NCBI RefSeq assembly: GCF_036669915.1 | Contig: NC_089313.1 | Location: forward strand, 8,836,193-8,900,192 | DNA from: Pocillopora verrucosa | Taxonomy: Eukaryota; Cnidaria; Anthozoa; Scleractinia; Pocilloporidae | DNA: 64,000 nt | Reading direction: 5' to 3' | Shown: positions 34,201-43,321 of the stretch, piece after piece | Layout: each line of letters begins with the position of its first letter | Numbering within the stretch: the first letter of the stretch is position 1 | The notes under the pieces: model-generated | Databases searched by the model: none | Told to the model about the DNA's origin: nothing | The model's input: only the letters and a program-made list of their open reading frames with translations | Made by a program: the position numbers and the translations under genes

Positions 34201-34680
34201 CCAGAAGTGACACCACCAGTTCTTGAGAAACAGAAGAGCATGACAGATAGGGATGCAGAACAGAAGTTGAAGATGAAAGCATATGCAGACCATAAGTTAG
34301 GAGTGAGAGAGAGCAAGATCAAGCTAGGAGACACAGTCCTTATTAAGCAACCAAAGCGCAACAAGCTAAGCTCCCCGTTCAGTCCAGTACCTCTCGTGGT
34401 TGAAGAAAAGAAAGGATCTATGGTTACAGCAAGCAATGGGAATAAAACTATCACGCGGAACTCATCCATGTTCAAAGTTGTCCCGAACCACATAAGGCAT
34501 GCTGAAAAGATAACACAAGGGCAGGCAGACAAAGATCTAACAGCAGAGCCTTGGCCACCAGAAGTTTCAGAACAAGACAAGTCATCAAGTTCTCCAAGCC
34601 CAATTACAGCCTTGCGGCGATCTCAGAGGCAAACAAGGCTCCCTGCAAAACTGAAAGACTTTGTCCTACTTGTGCAATAG
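31300..34680 (+). CDS. pol: pol polyprotein: protease, RT, RNase H, integrase
   Basis: Open from 31300 to TAG at 34680; the first ATG at 31636 gives 1,014 residues. Numbered from there: protease MVDSGASVDLID at about 2-13; RT with VDMREANKAV, LDLSSGYHQLEL and the catalytic MSDD at 283-286; RNase H with the first Asp at 432 (VDASP), the TEREMLG helix and ATDHKPLL; integrase zinc finger H642/H646/C675/C678; and the catalytic triad D708, D763 and E799 with the expected 35-residue D-E gap. A basic C-terminal tail follows. All catalytic residues are present and the frame is unbroken over 3.3 kb, which fits the young LTRs. How pol is expressed is unclear because the upstream gag is broken. Confidence 0.93.
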   Translation, partial: SLRREESRHIPKGNSAITRYESRNHSNSRKENIKCRNCGGPYPHKDSCPARNKKCTSCGKLNHFARVCRTNPPESAKHVSHEDTAENDEYVYTIGGDKQPTCHVRIDGKQIEMMVDSGASVDLIDERTFRELYQRTVPEASKRRIFSYGSSTPLPVLGTIEAEIFVNASSTWTTLHVIKGASGNLLGFNTATKLGVLKIINQVKPDETSPQPPTNGDLESLFGGIGKVRGKVIKLHIDTNVAPKQQPHRRIPFHVRKDVEMELKRLEELDIIETVTGPTPWVSPIVIVPKSSGEVRICVDMREANKAVKREKHLMPTIDDLVADLNGATVFSKLDLSSGYHQLELAPESRYITTFSTHVGLRRYKRLMFGINAASEIFQNAIEEILTGLPGCKNMSDDIIVYGKTQKKHDENLRGVLERLKQHGVRLNKEKCSFSRSEIKFYGQIFSKNGVKADPAKIKAITDMNKPESIGEVKSLLGMAQYVSRYIPNYATITAPLRLLTKKDKSWQWADEQQRAFDKLKDSLIKNHVMLYFNPRLKSEVIVDASPVRLGGLLVQDGKVISYASRALSDVESRYSQTEREMLGVVWAVEHFHLYLYGSEFTIATDHKPLLGIFNSHKPTSACIDRWKLRLMPYNCQLTYRPGKDAENPADFMSRHPSNIESKESSIAEDYVNYVCNQAVPKAMTLQEIKLESEKDVSLQALIKAIETDNWTHPEVQEYRNVKDELSAYQGIVLRGNRIVVPKVLRGRAVDLAHVEHQGMVKTKRLIREKVWFPGVDKMVKEKVDSCLPCQATTTSKADRLEPLKMTPLPNAPWKELAMDFLGPLPSGEYLMVVIDEYSRFPEVEIVTSTSARSTIPKLDSIFARQGIPDVLKSDNGPPFNGAEFKNFAEHLGFHHCKITPLWPRANGEAERFMKTLGKCVRAATVEHKSWKQELYKFLRQYRATPHSTTEILPCEALNHRKLKTTLPEVTPPVLEKQKSMTDRDAEQKLKMKAYADHKLGVRESKIKLGDTVLIKQPKRNKLSSPFSPVPLVVEEKKGSMVTASNGNKTITRNSSMFKVVPNHIRHAEKITQGQADKDLTAEPWPPEVSEQDKSSSSPSPITALRRSQRQTRLPAKLKDFVLLVQ

Positions 34681-34812
34681 AACCAGACACTCGAAGCTTC
34701 CAGTTGAACTTTGTGACAAGCTAAACACGTTCCAGTTTATCGTTCTTAATCATTAGAGTTCAGTTGCTTAAGTCGATCTTTTCCAGACATACATGTATTC
34801 AAGTTTACAATC

Positions 34813-34826
34813 AAGAAGGGGAGAGA
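34813..34826 (+). promoter_or_regulatory. Polypurine tract
   Basis: The purine run aagaaggggagaga lies immediately before the 3' LTR, where it would prime plus-strand DNA synthesis. Confidence 0.8.
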
Positions 34827-34985
34827 TGTAGTGTTTCTGACAGCTGCCAATCATAATGTTCGGAATGCACACGCAGTCCTTATGAAGAGAAGCTATTCTG
34901 TAGTCGGGTTTCGTCTCACAGGTTGATTAAATATCGTTGTGTTTCTATCGAACGTCTCAGTGGTTATTCAGCCGTAAACACCACA
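34827..34985 (+). repeat. 3' LTR, 159 bp
   Basis: Matches the 5' LTR except at two positions. It is followed directly by the second CTAGC of the target duplication. Confidence 0.93.
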
Positions 34986-34990
34986 CTAGC

Positions 34991-35494
34991 TAAACCTTAC
35001 AAAGGTGCTTAGATGTACTCTAAACACACCTGCATGTATCAGAAACAAAAGCATATAATAAATTTGGTAAATTATATAAAGTACCTTATTATATGGCCGT
35101 GTCTCACAAGGACTGGAAACTATTCCTGAATTTGATTGGCTAAAATCAATACTGACCTTGGTCTAGATTTTCCAAACTATACCGGCATTCAAACCACATT
35201 TTAGTGTAAATTAAGGGTACAACTTAAGGGTAGAGGGTAAAACTTGGAAACAAAAACAAAAAATATTGACGACATTTTCTTCTAGGGAGAAATATTAAAT
35301 GGAAGCGCAAAAAGAGAGGACTAGCAAACTTTGAAAAATTTAAGTTCAGCTTGTCACCATGCACAAGCAAAATGTCAGCTAGTACAAAACACTTACATTA
35401 CATGTAAACAAACAAAATTCTTCTTTTTGTCTGGCCATATAATAACATCTTATCAATCCCTTTTCAAACTCCCCCCCCCCTGTTTGTAAGTTAG
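34991..35494. other. AT-rich spacer
   Basis: No gene seen. It could be 3' UTR of the minus-strand transposase remnant, since it lies directly after its stop at 35495. Confidence 0.4.
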
Positions 35495-35980
35495 TTACAA
35501 CAAAATTCTCCTGGAGATGGGAGACACGATCAAGTATTTCTGTCCTGACAAAAGTTTTTCAGCTGACAAATACTTTGAGTGAATCCTCTGGACAGGTCGA
35601 TATACAGATGGCCCTGAAGTCTCGTAGCCTCTTCCATGCCAAACTGATAGTGGGTTCTTAAGGCCAAAGTCTTGTTCGGAAGGTTTCAGCCAGTTCACAA
35701 CTGCAAAAACACGAACATATTGCTTTCTTTGAATTTCCAGACTATGGACTATGTAATAACATACAATTCCTGGCCTCAACAAGCCAGGGTCAATGCATCC
35801 ATTTTCAGCGCATCATGATGCTGTTACACGGGCATATGGACATAGTCTTGAGGCTAATGTGGAACCATATCTCTCGCCAGCAACTGTTAGAGATGAGTAC
35901 TTCTTGTACAAAGTAGCCATGTCGAGTACTTCACGTCATGGCGGATGGACACACTGACACGAGCTCCGCCTTTCTGACTT
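35495..35980 (-). pseudogene. tnp2/EnSpm-like transposase, C-terminal part
   Basis: Minus-strand reading from the ATG-like codon at 35920 gives MATLYKKYSSLTVAGERYGS, then SRLCPYARVTAS, a TGA at a position where relatives would have Trp, then GCIDPGLLRPGIV and the tail VQRIHSKYLSAEK ... ISRRILL ending at 35495. I recognise this as the conserved C-terminal segment of large transposase-like proteins of the tnp2/EnSpm (CACTA) type that are common in cnidarian and mollusc genomes. It lacks the catalytic DDE core. The N-terminal exons of the same type lie at 41.1-43.0 kb on the same strand. The two retroelements at 36.0-41.1 kb sit between the parts. The middle of the protein is not present in the window. 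Confidence 0.65.
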
Positions 35981-36049
35981 GTCCTCTAATTTTCACTACG
36001 AAGGTAATTCTTTTGATTTTGAACAATATTTATCATACAACGCTGATAA

Positions 36050-36571
36050 AGAAAAGGGGAGCAAAGACCTAATGAAGGCACAATCATTGTTGGAGATTCG
36101 ATTGTCAAAGGATTACGCAGGGACTTATTAAGTCGGGCAGCTAAACAGCGCGTAACTGTGAGAAGTTTCCCTGGTGCTACAACCGCAGACATGGAGCATT
36201 ATCTACAACCAAGCTTGGCTAAAAAACTGAAGGCAATAATCCTCCACGTGGGAACAAATGATCTGAAAACTTCATCCTCTGCTCGGAATGTGGCGGAGAA
36301 AATTGTCGACCTCGGGAATATAATTGCTACAAACTCTCCTAACACTAGTGTAACCATTTCTGCAATCACACAAAGATCAGATGAAGAATCGCTCAAGATC
36401 AAAGTAAAGGACTGCAACAAAGTTTTAAGAACATTTTGTAATCAGAATGGTTGGGGCTTTGTCGAACACTTGAACATTGACGAAACATGTCTGAACAATT
36501 ACAAACTCCACCTTAACAAGAAAGGTATTGCTATTTTAGCGAGTAATTTTGTAAATAATATAGTTCATTGA
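36050..36571 (+). CDS. ORF1 of copy B1, SGNH-hydrolase-like
   Basis: The frame is open from 36050 and reads GTIIVGDSIVKGL (block I, Ser codon at 36098), then FPGATTADMEHYL, HVGTNDL (block III) and ITQRSDEESLKIK. It ends NYKLHLNKKG and a stop at 36569-36571. Compared with the copy at 13.8 kb (KDGLHLN), the catalytic Asp before the His is Tyr here, so hydrolase activity is doubtful. An upstream open stretch in another frame (about 35940-36056) may be the missing N-terminus after a frameshift. It is followed 12 bases later by the EN frame. Confidence 0.75.
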   Translation, partial: RKGEQRPNEGTIIVGDSIVKGLRRDLLSRAAKQRVTVRSFPGATTADMEHYLQPSLAKKLKAIILHVGTNDLKTSSSARNVAEKIVDLGNIIATNSPNTSVTISAITQRSDEESLKIKVKDCNKVLRTFCNQNGWGFVEHLNIDETCLNNYKLHLNKKGIAILASNFVNNIVH

Positions 36572-36583
36572 TATGATTCTTAC

Positions 36584-37315
36584 TTGACTACTGTGGCGAC
36601 AGCTAACCTCACTGCCACCTCTAGCGCCCGGATCAAGTCAACTCTAATGCCGAAGTGTTGTGGATTTAAAATGGCTAGTTTGAATATCACCAGTCTTTTG
36701 AAACATATTGACGAACTTCGCGTTTTTCTAAATGATCAAAACATCGATGTTCTAGCCATAAATGAGACCAGGCTAAATGATAGTATTTTTGACCAGGAGG
36801 TAAAAGTCCAGGGTTATGATATAATACGCCGTGACAGGTCAACAAATGGCAGATTTGGTGGTGGTGTATGCTTTTACATTTGTTCAAACATAAGCTATTC
36901 TGTACGCACAGATTTGGACAGTGAGCTCCTGGAAATAATATCAATTGAAATTCGAAAACACAACTCAAAACCGTTTGTTATTACTTCATGGTACAGACCC
37001 CCAAATTCACTCCATGAACTTTTCACGCACATCAATACATTATTAGGCAAATTAGATTCTGAAAACGTAGAACATTTTCTCATGGGGGATCTAAATTGTG
37101 ACTTGCAATCCAAAGACAATGGAAATGTAAGAGCTCTTCTGAACATAACAGACATTTATGGATTGGAACAACTCATTAACGAACCTACTCGAATTACACC
37201 TTCTACAAGTACTTTAATTGATCTGATTTTCACAAATCGGCCAGAGAATGTGTATCGTTCGGGGGTGTCTCATGTCGCCATAAGTGACATTTCATTTGGT
37301 TTATTTTTGCAATAA
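36584..37315 (+). pseudogene. EN domain of copy B1, fused to unrelated tail
   Basis: From the first ATG (36647) the EN domain reads MASLNITSLLKHID, INETRLNDS, RRDRSTNGRFGGGVCFY, TSWYRPPNS, GDLNCD and DLIFTNRPENV, but it breaks at SDI instead of the catalytic SDHSLVY motif. The His of that motif is lost and only eight unrelated residues follow before TAA. This region appears identical base for base to 38012-38716. Confidence 0.85.
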
Positions 37316-37664
37316 TTATGTTTCTATAATTAATTCATCTCAGTTCACTGTAAATGTTTTTGATTTAGTAAGATTATTGTTAATGTTAAGTGATCTATTG
37401 TCAATCTTTGTGTAGCCATACTTTTGTAGGCTTTTAATAACTTTAGTCTTTTCAGTTTATTCCTGTTAGTTTTTGACAACCTATTGTCAAAAGCTTACCA
37501 ACGATTTAAATTAAGAGTCTTTTGTTCTCTCCATACACCTCGCCTCTACTAGCATGTACTATATGCGAGTTTTGTCTGTACTTTATTTGTAACTATAGAA
37601 ATAATAATAATAATGTTTGTTCATTTGTATTGAAAATTGTTTGTCATATTATTTCTCATGTAAC

Positions 37665-37999
37665 TAATCCTCCACGTGGGAACAAATGATCTGAAAACTT
37701 CATCCTCTGCTCGGAATGTGGCGGAGAAAATTGTCGACCTCGGGAATATAATTGCTACAAACTCTCCTAACACTAGTGTAACCATTTCTGCAATCACACA
37801 AAGATCAGATGAAGAATCGCTCAAGATCAAAGTAAAGGACTGCAACAAAGTTTTAAGAACATTTTGTAATCAGAATGGTTGGGGCTTTGTCGAACACTTG
37901 AACATTGACGAAACATGTCTGAACAATTACAAACTCCACCTTAACAAGAAAGGTATTGCTATTTTAGCGAGTAATTTTGTAAATAATATAGTTCATTGA
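37665..37999 (+). pseudogene. Truncated ORF1 (SGNH-like) of copy B2
   Basis: Same sequence as the end of ORF1 in copy B1, starting within the block III motif (GTNDLKTSSSARNVAEKI) and ending at the stop 37997-37999. It lacks block I with the catalytic Ser. Confidence 0.8.
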
Positions 38000-38011
38000 T
38001 ATGATTCTTAC

Positions 38012-40902
38012 TTGACTACTGTGGCGACAGCTAACCTCACTGCCACCTCTAGCGCCCGGATCAAGTCAACTCTAATGCCGAAGTGTTGTGGATTTAAAAT
38101 GGCTAGTTTGAATATCACCAGTCTTTTGAAACATATTGACGAACTTCGCGTTTTTCTAAATGATCAAAACATCGATGTTCTAGCCATAAATGAGACCAGG
38201 CTAAATGATAGTATTTTTGACCAGGAGGTAAAAGTCCAGGGTTATGATATAATACGCCGTGACAGGTCAACAAATGGCAGATTTGGTGGTGGTGTATGCT
38301 TTTACATTTGTTCAAACATAAGCTATTCTGTACGCACAGATTTGGACAGTGAGCTCCTGGAAATAATATCAATTGAAATTCGAAAACACAACTCAAAACC
38401 GTTTGTTATTACTTCATGGTACAGACCCCCAAATTCACTCCATGAACTTTTCACGCACATCAATACATTATTAGGCAAATTAGATTCTGAAAACGTAGAA
38501 CATTTTCTCATGGGGGATCTAAATTGTGACTTGCAATCCAAAGACAATGGAAATGTAAGAGCTCTTCTGAACATAACAGACATTTATGGATTGGAACAAC
38601 TCATTAACGAACCTACTCGAATTACACCTTCTACAAGTACTTTAATTGATCTGATTTTCACAAATCGGCCAGAGAATGTGTATCGTTCGGGGGTGTCTCA
38701 TGTCGCCATAAGTGACCACAGTTTAGTTTATGCATATCGAAAAATTTCAATTCCGACTTTCTCCAAAGGAGTTAACTTGATAACATATAGACAGTTTAAA
38801 CATTTTAATAGCGCAAATTTTTACGCGGACATTCTAGCTCAACCTTAGGATGAAATAAAGCAATTATATGATCCTAATGATATGTGGAGGAGGTGGAAAG
38901 AATTATTCCTGAATGTATGTGAAAAGCACGCACCGACGAAGACCAAACGGACACGAGATTCTAAATCCCCATGGATAACCGCTATTCTGAAAAAGCGGAT
39001 GAATTTCAGAGACCACCTCAAAAGAAAGGCTATTAAGACAAAGGATCCAGTTATTTGGGACCAATTTCGAATAGTTAAAAATCAAGTTAATTAATAGTGC
39101 GAAAAAAGCTTATTATGAAAATGCCTTCAACAATTGTTGTGGAGATCAAAGGAAAACATGGAAAACAATCAATGAACTGACCTCACGAAAGTCCACTAAA
39201 ACTGTTATTAATGAGATGGTATATAATGGGGTAAATTCTGGAGATCAAACGGATAAACTCCTTTTTCACAGAAATTGGGCCAGGCCTTAATGGAGACGTG
39301 TCAGAAGTTGATAAATCCTTCGAAGAATTTCTTATTGAAACTGATAAAAATTTTGTTTTTGAAAAAACAACACCAACACATGTCTTTGCACTACTATCAA
39401 AGCTTTGCAAGTCAAAGGCAACTGGATTAGATAATATCTCAGCAAAACTTCTAAGGGAATGTCCCGATGTTCTAGCGGAATCTCTTACTCATCTATTCAA
39501 TCAATCCATAATGACTGGCATCTTTCCCGATGAGTGGAAATCTGCCAGAGTCACTCCATTGTATAAAAATACTGGGAAGCGCTCTGATCCGACTAATTAT
39601 CAACCAATATCAATAATTCCAGTTGTGGCCAAAGTCTTTGAACGGATAATTTACGATCAGCTTTATTGTTATTTAACTAACAACAACTTTCTCTCGTGCC
39701 ATCAATCTGGTTTTCGGTCTTTGCATTCCACGCTCACAGCACTTATCGAAGCTACAGATAGTTGGGCAATGGATATAGACCGTGGTCTTGTTAATGCCGT
39801 AGTGTTTTTAGACCTCAAAAAGGCATTTGATACAGTAGATCACAATATTTTGCTACGAAAATTGCAATACTATGGGATTTGTTGGACCAGTCATCAATGG
39901 TTTGCTTCTTATTTAGATAATCGAACACAGATTTGCCATGTAAATTCTTGTAAGTCAACTCCGAAATATCTAAGATGTGGTGTTCCCCAGGGAACAATTT
40001 TGGGACCCCTTCTGTTTTTAATATATATTAATGACTTACCACATTGTCTGACATATTCGGAACCCAGAATGTACGCAGATGATACCAGCCTGACGCTTAC
40101 CAGTACTGACTTTGATCATATAAATTATTGCCTTAATTACGACCTGAGTAATGTGTACGAATGGCTGAGTGCTAACAAGCTTACCCTAAATATGACAAAA
40201 ACTGAGTTTATGCTTATTGCATCAAGGCAGAAGTTATCACAATATACGGAAAGTCCTTCTCTTACTATAAACGAAATCGCAATAGAACAAGTAACCTCCG
40301 CTAAGTCCCTTGGAGTTTATGTCGATCAAAATATCAACTGGGAGTGTCATATTGAAAACATCTCTAAGAAGATAGCTTGTGCCATTGGTGCAATTAAACG
40401 AATTCGGCACCTCACTCCATTTAATGTTCTAATTAAAGTTTATAATAGCCTTGTTCAACCACATTTTGATTATTGTAATGTAGTGTGGGGAAACTGTAAC
40501 AAGGGCCTTTCTGAAAAACTGCAAAGGCTTCAAAATCGGGCAGCTCGCATCCTAATGTCTGCGAGCTATGATAGAAATTTAGATGATTTGTTCCGGGCAC
40601 TAGGGTGGCGAAGACTCTACTACCAAAGATTGGAACAAAAATCTATCTTAATGTATAAAACTTTACATGGTATGACACCAGATTATCTGAGATCAAGATT
40701 TGTATATCGTGACAATATAAGTGCTTATCGTTTAAGGAATACGGAAAACAAATTAGTTCTTCCACAACCTCGAACTGATTATCTTAAGAGAAGTTTTTTG
40801 TACAGTGGAGCTCACTTGTGGAACGACTTACCCTTAGACCTAAGACAAGCGTCCTCACTGACCAATTTCAAATCTAAATTAAGTCGCCACAGTTTAAAGT
40901 AA
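38012..40902 (+). pseudogene. ORF2 of copy B2: EN and reverse transcriptase
   Basis: EN is complete here, including SDHSLVYAYRK. A TAG at 38846-38848 stands where the related 13-kb element has Trp. The frame continues at 38882-39094 (WRRWKELFLNVCEKHAP), shifts near 39087 (NSAKKAYYENAFNN) and again near 39255, and then RT is open at 39298-40902: KATGLDNISAKLL, YQPISIIPVVAKVFERII, QSGFRSLHSTLTALI, DLKKAFDTVDHNILL, CGVPQGTILGPLLFLIYI, the catalytic MYADDTSL near 40070 and the C-terminal end SGAHLWNDLP. One nonsense codon and two frameshifts disable an otherwise well-preserved gene. Confidence 0.92.
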
Positions 40903-41089
40903 TATCTTAATTTTAAGTAAATTTTAGACACGGCCTTCATGAAAAGCAGATTTTTTATTTGTTTCTTTTATTTGAATTGTTATTATTAGATTTTATTATA
41001 GTTAGGAAGATAGATATACCTTTATAGATAATTAACAACTGATGGAAATACCGTGTATAAATAAAGTTATCTTATCTTATCTTATCTAT

Positions 41090-41282
41090 GTTTCGGCCAA
41101 TGTTGGATACAGGGTATAATAAACTACACGCAGTGCTGCTAGTTCATCCCGATCCAGGCTGGCCAGCTTGTAAGGGCTTCCAAACTTAATTGATGATAAA
41201 TCTACCCATAAAGATTCTTTACCAATTAATGATCCAGTGGAGGCCATCATAAGCTGTGGCAGTTCTGCAATGTTTTCTAAGA
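41090..41282 (-). pseudogene. tnp2-like transposase, exon 3 (broken by retroelement)
   Basis: After an acceptor (cacttag|TC at 41283-41284 on this strand) the frame reads LENIAELPQLMMASTGSLIG, SLWVDLSSIKFG and LDRDELAALRVVYYTLYP. It ends against the (TTATC)n tail of copy B2 at about 41088. The two leading bases complete the codon left by exon 2, so the phase is right. The next part of the protein is absent; the C-terminal piece reappears at 35980. Confidence 0.6.
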
Positions 41283-41364
41283 CTAAGTGTCTGACTCAAG
41301 TCAACAATATTTTTTCTCAAAGAAATAAATAAAAATTAAATACACACAGGTAAGGAGTCCTTAC

Positions 41365-41430
41365 CGGAATCACTCCCAGAAAGATCTTCTACATGTACAG
41401 ATGGCTCATAGGATGAATCCATGTTTCCAT
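41365..41430 (-). CDS. tnp2-like transposase, exon 2 (acidic linker)
   Basis: A 66-base exon with acceptor (tgtaaaatag) and donor (G|gtaagg). It reads NMDSSYEPSVHVEDLSGSDS. Phase matches exon 1 (G plus AT gives Asp) and exon 3. It continues the Ser/Asp/Glu-rich linker begun in exon 1. Confidence 0.6.
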
Positions 41431-42782
41431 CTATTTTACAAGATACATTATATAGTTCAGTTATTAATTTATACATGTATTTTCTACCCTAAATTACACC
41501 AAAAAGCCATTGATATACAGACAGCTGTAACTATAAATGTTTTCCTTTGTTTCTAACAGTTTGAGTCATTTTTTCAGTAGATTATAGAAATTTCCACAAA
41601 TTTAAAATAATTATTATATAAGCCAATTAGGTTCATTTAATGACCTACATTGTAAGAATGATCAGTATTTCTTTTCATCTACAACCAACAGCATCAATTA
41701 TTGTGAAAGCAGAAAAGTTTGAGGATAATACGAATTGGCATTGCTGCACTGAGTTGGATTCCTGGCTACTCATGTGCAGTCTGTATGCTTCTTAAACACA
41801 TTTAATTTAACAATTCACCAAGTTAAAACAAAGAAAATCATAACTGCGAAGGAAGTTTGGATACCCAGGTCTTAATTATTTTGCTGTCAAACACTCCAAA
41901 CGGTGTTTCATTGCCTATCCAAACACTTGGTATTTCGTCAAAAATACCCCGCCACGCATCACATTTTTAACTCTCTTCTCTTTATTTAGATATCTTGATG
42001 AAACACTGTCTCTGGTGTTTGATGTATTATTATTACATGAAAAAACTCAATTTTGCTGTGTGGCAAACTTTAACATTGTGTTCATCTTGCTGGTATACAC
42101 ACAAACAAACAAACAACTAAACAAAAATTTGGCTGTGAAGCAGAAATGCAGAAGATAAGGAAACCAGAAGTGAAATTGCACAGATTGCATGACAATTATT
42201 GAGCTTGGTGAGGAGGAACGGGGTAGCAGGCCCTTAACCATGCAGCAGGAAACACTTATCCTGAAAGACCAGACAGGACTTCTTTAAGCCTTGTTTCCAG
42301 TAGACAAACAAACACATAATGCACTGCATGAAAACCATGTTATTTTGGTCTGAATTTTATTTGTTTGGAATACCAATCAGTCAGAATCAATTTGCTTGTA
42401 AGCCATTAAATGAAACAAACCTGGCATAAAAAGAATAATTATGTATTTCTTACAATAACTATGTGTTTACATGTACTCTACCATCCTTCAACTCTCACAT
42501 GACTCTCATTCTTGTTTGGCCTATACAAAATTGAATAGAAATTCAAAATAAAAAGGAACCTGACGTGCATGTCAAGGATGGACCTGATTAATTTTGGGGT
42601 CGTTTGCTAATCAAAGATCTTACAGGTTTTTATTACAATTTTTTTGACAAATACGCCGTTGTTTTCACATGTAAATGACAAGAGTCATTAACATGTGAAA
42701 TCAAAACACACACCAAGACTTTTTTTAATAGCTTAGCTTTGAATGCTTTGAATGCACGCAGTCACATGTACCTATAGCTTAC
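41431..42782 (-). other. Intron 1 of the tnp2-like gene
   Basis: AT-rich non-coding sequence between exons 1 and 2. No internal exon or repeat could be supported. Confidence 0.45.
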
Positions 42783-43014
42783 CTTCGCTATCACTTGAGC
42801 TTGATCCAGGGACATCTGGTATAGGCATAGATACTTTAACTATCGTTAGATCGGCCACGGTTTTCCATTCTTTGAGTACTGGATTGAAGTACCGTTTACG
42901 ATGCTCGTGGTACTGTGAATTGCTAAGTAACTGCTGACAGTGAGGACATCGTTGTCTACATCTTGATCGCCTCTTTTTACCACTTGTTTCGCCGTGTAAA
43001 CCTTTTCTTTTCAT
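42783..43014 (-). CDS. tnp2-like transposase, first exon with Cys/His finger
   Basis: Starts at the ATG at 43014-43012 and ends at a good donor (GAAG|gtaagc). It encodes a basic N-terminus (GKKRRSRCRQR), a short zinc-finger-like motif CPHCQQLLSNSQYHEHRKRY, a FNPVLKEW segment and a Ser/Asp-rich end (GSSSSDSE). The same layout (Cys-X2-Cys...His finger, F-N-P...W, acidic Ser tract) is what I know from the first exons of tnp2/EnSpm-like genes of cnidarians. It lies head-to-head with the gene at 43322, with 307 bases between the two start codons. Confidence 0.6.
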
Positions 43015-43321
43015 TCTTTGCGATACTCCTGCGTTCTATAACCTAATATACCAATATAAATAACCAAAACCTTGACGAAAACTCTCTCCTCAAACGTGTG
43101 AATTCTCGTAAATCTATCTCTTTTTGGCGACGCATGCCGCTGCGGGCTCAGCAAACAGGTTTGTTGCAATTGACGACAATTTTCTGGTGACTGCGTCAAA
43201 CTGGAGACGAGGCGGGAAATTTGCATTGTCTGGGCATTTGTCAAGTTGCGCGTGATTTCCAGTTGTAGTTCTACTGTGTATTTCCAATTTTTTCTCAGTT
43301 TTACTCCAACTCAGCAAAACC
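43015..43321. promoter_or_regulatory. Intergenic space between divergent starts (candidate bidirectional promoter)
   Basis: The 307 bases separate the ATG of the minus-strand tnp2-like gene and the ATG of the plus-strand partner gene. Both would have to be transcribed from here. No clear TATA element or repeated operator was picked out. Confidence 0.4.

Larger units (their letters stand above)
30458..34985 (+). mobile_element. Ty3/gypsy-type LTR retrotransposon, nearly complete
   Basis: Bounded by two 159-bp LTRs (TGTAGTG...CCACA) and flanked by the 5-bp target duplication CTAGC at 30453-30457 and 34986-34990. Order: LTR, primer-binding region, gag (30744-31268, damaged after), pol (protease, RT, RNase H, integrase), polypurine tract, LTR. 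The two LTRs differ at only two positions, so insertion is recent. RT before integrase is the Ty3/gypsy (Metaviridae-type) order. There is no env-like frame after pol. Gag is disrupted, so this copy is probably not autonomous. Confidence 0.93.
35985..37664 (+). mobile_element. SGNH/EN retrotransposon copy B1, with RT missing
   Basis: Contains ORF1 (36050-36571) and the EN part of ORF2 (36584-37288), then switches abruptly after the EN 'ISD' to about 376 bases of unrelated AT-rich sequence (37289-37664). That sequence ends in a 3'-UTR-like stretch with an (AAT)n run at about 37600-37613. The whole RT is absent. The left boundary is approximate. The element sits within the minus-strand tnp2-like gene. 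Confidence 0.75.
37665..41087 (+). mobile_element. SGNH/EN/RT non-LTR retrotransposon copy B2
   Basis: It is 5'-truncated within ORF1 (starts at the HVGTNDL block), then carries EN, RT, a 3' UTR and a (TTATC)n tail at about 41066-41087. The tail abuts coding sequence of the minus-strand tnp2-like exon at about 41090. The first 1,052 bases (37665-38716) match 36237-37288 of copy B1 with no difference noticed. Confidence 0.88.

Noticed and set aside
31843..34580. Several minus-strand frames opposite pol
   Set aside because: They are complementary shadows of the intact pol frame.
36687..37155. Minus-strand frames in the EN region (and the same at 38115-38583)
   Set aside because: They mirror the EN coding sequence and occur identically in both copies only because the DNA is duplicated.
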